This document shows positions 63,602-64,000 of a stretch of DNA of 64,000 bases, in pieces. The stretch is from Bifidobacteriaceae bacterium (lineage in GTDB: Bacteria > Actinomycetota > Actinomycetes > Actinomycetales > Bifidobacteriaceae). Numbering within the stretch: position 1 is the stretch's first letter; each line of letters starts with the position of its first letter. Position numbers and translations under genes: made by a program. The notes beneath the pieces were generated by a model. The model did no database searches. It had not been told where the DNA came from and was given only the letters and a program-made list of their open reading frames with translations. Location: NCBI GenBank assembly GCA_022651005.1, contig JALCQD010000003.1:1-64000 (forward strand), given 5' to 3'.

Positions 63602-63659
63602 ACCTCAAGTATCCCCCACGGCTCAACAAAGATAATTTTGCTTCCATTGCCCAAAAGAA

Positions 63660-63679
63660 ATTTAGCATATATGCTAAAT
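63660..63679. promoter_or_regulatory. Perfect 20-bp palindrome before a toxin gene
   Basis: ATTTAGCATA and TATGCTAAAT are exact reverse complements. The site ends 22 nt before the HigB-like start and includes a TATGCT that could be a -10. It is a good operator for a toxin-antitoxin autorepressor. Confidence 0.55.
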
Positions 63680-63701
63680 ATAGAAAGCGAGGACGGAGAC
63701 A

Positions 63702-64000
63702 ATGACTCCGTATCAAGTGGAATTCTACGAGACTCCTAACGGAACGGTTCCGATCGCAGAATTCCTTGACTCAATCACCGATGCGAAACTGGCAGCAAAG
63801 GTTTCTCTAGATCTGAAACTACTCGGGGAATATGGACCACAATTACGCACGCCCCTATCAAAAGCGGTGAAGAAAGGAATCTTCGAACTACGAATAAAAC
63901 AATCAAGCAATATTGTGAGGTGCCTTTATTTTTTCTTTCGCGGGAGGCACATCGTTGTCACAAATGGTTTTATCAAGAAAACTCAAAAAATACCCTCCCG
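63702..64000 (+). CDS. HigB/Gp49-type toxin (partial, runs off the window)
   Basis: The start MTPYQVEFYETPNGTVPIAEFL and the later FELRI, RCLYFFFRGRHIVVTNGFIKKTQKIP follow the RelE/HigB (phage-derived Gp49-like) ribonuclease family, which cuts mRNA at the ribosome. GGAG lies 3-4 nt before the ATG. The frame is open to the last base, so the C-terminus and the expected HTH antitoxin gene are missing. Confidence 0.75.
   Translation, partial: MTPYQVEFYETPNGTVPIAEFLDSITDAKLAAKVSLDLKLLGEYGPQLRTPLSKAVKKGIFELRIKQSSNIVRCLYFFFRGRHIVVTNGFIKKTQKIPS

Overview
This 64 kb window is chromosomal DNA from a high-GC Gram-positive bacterium, most likely a member of the Bifidobacteriaceae. The evidence is the actinobacterial style of the genes (OpcA next to Zwf, several leaderless-looking starts, GTG/TTG starts with purine-rich ribosome sites), an anaerobic ribonucleotide reductase pair nrdD-nrdG, a sugar ABC/GH43 locus under LacI control, and a metG-TatD-Kup-RsmI neighbourhood. 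I cannot name the species from sequence alone.

Layout. (1) 1-5.4 kb is a visibly more AT-rich accessory region: a 5'-truncated PH-domain gene, a replication module on the minus strand (small HTH/excisionase-like protein, Prim-Pol primase, RecA-like AAA ATPase), an unknown ORF, a 3' remnant of an mcrC restriction gene and an AIPR-family abortive-infection-like gene. No integrase is visible. (2) 5.4-14.7 kb holds membrane GDPD phosphodiesterase, threonine-aldolase-like lyase, PfpI/DJ-1 protein, TSUP exporter, an MFS transporter, and nrdG-nrdD with candidate NrdR and DnaA boxes upstream. (3) 15-17.6 kb carries two tandem paralogous secreted proteins with a sortase-like C-terminal domain, each preceded by a related leader. 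(4) 17.7-24.2 kb has LysR + YeiH-type exporter, an orphan Vsr nuclease and a five-gene operon of unknown membrane proteins led by an SPFH protein. (5) 24.4-29 kb has two MFS transporters and a cystine-type symporter preceded by a leaderless 41-codon ORF ending in a cysteine-rich tract, which I read as a cysteine-sensing attenuator. (6) 29.2-34.4 kb: TetR, MMPL transporter, and a secreted heptad-repeat partner. (7) 34.6-40.6 kb: an odd P1B-type ATPase, beta-carbonic anhydrase, MntH, an HD-domain protein and a frameshifted DtxR/MntR-type regulator. (8) 40.7-44.1 kb is the oxidative pentose phosphate operon zwf-opcA-pgl; gnd lies at 50.4-51.9 kb. (9) 44.2-49.7 kb is an oligosaccharide ABC importer with GH43 hydrolase and a divergent LacI regulator flanked by two matching operators; next to it are a GH2 3' fragment and a single orphan type I-E CRISPR repeat. 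(10) 51.9-64 kb is housekeeping: MHS transporter, class II glutamine amidotransferase, Kup with a long Lys/Ala-rich tail, TatD, MetG, an AbiEi-like protein with an LRV partner, RsmI, and the start of a HigB/Gp49-type toxin that runs off the end.

The most interesting signals are the polycysteine leader ORF upstream of the cystine transporter, the tandem sortase-like secreted proteins with duplicated leaders, the CRISPR remnant, the broken metal regulator beside mntH, and the SPFH membrane operon. All assignments come from reading the sequence; no database search was run.
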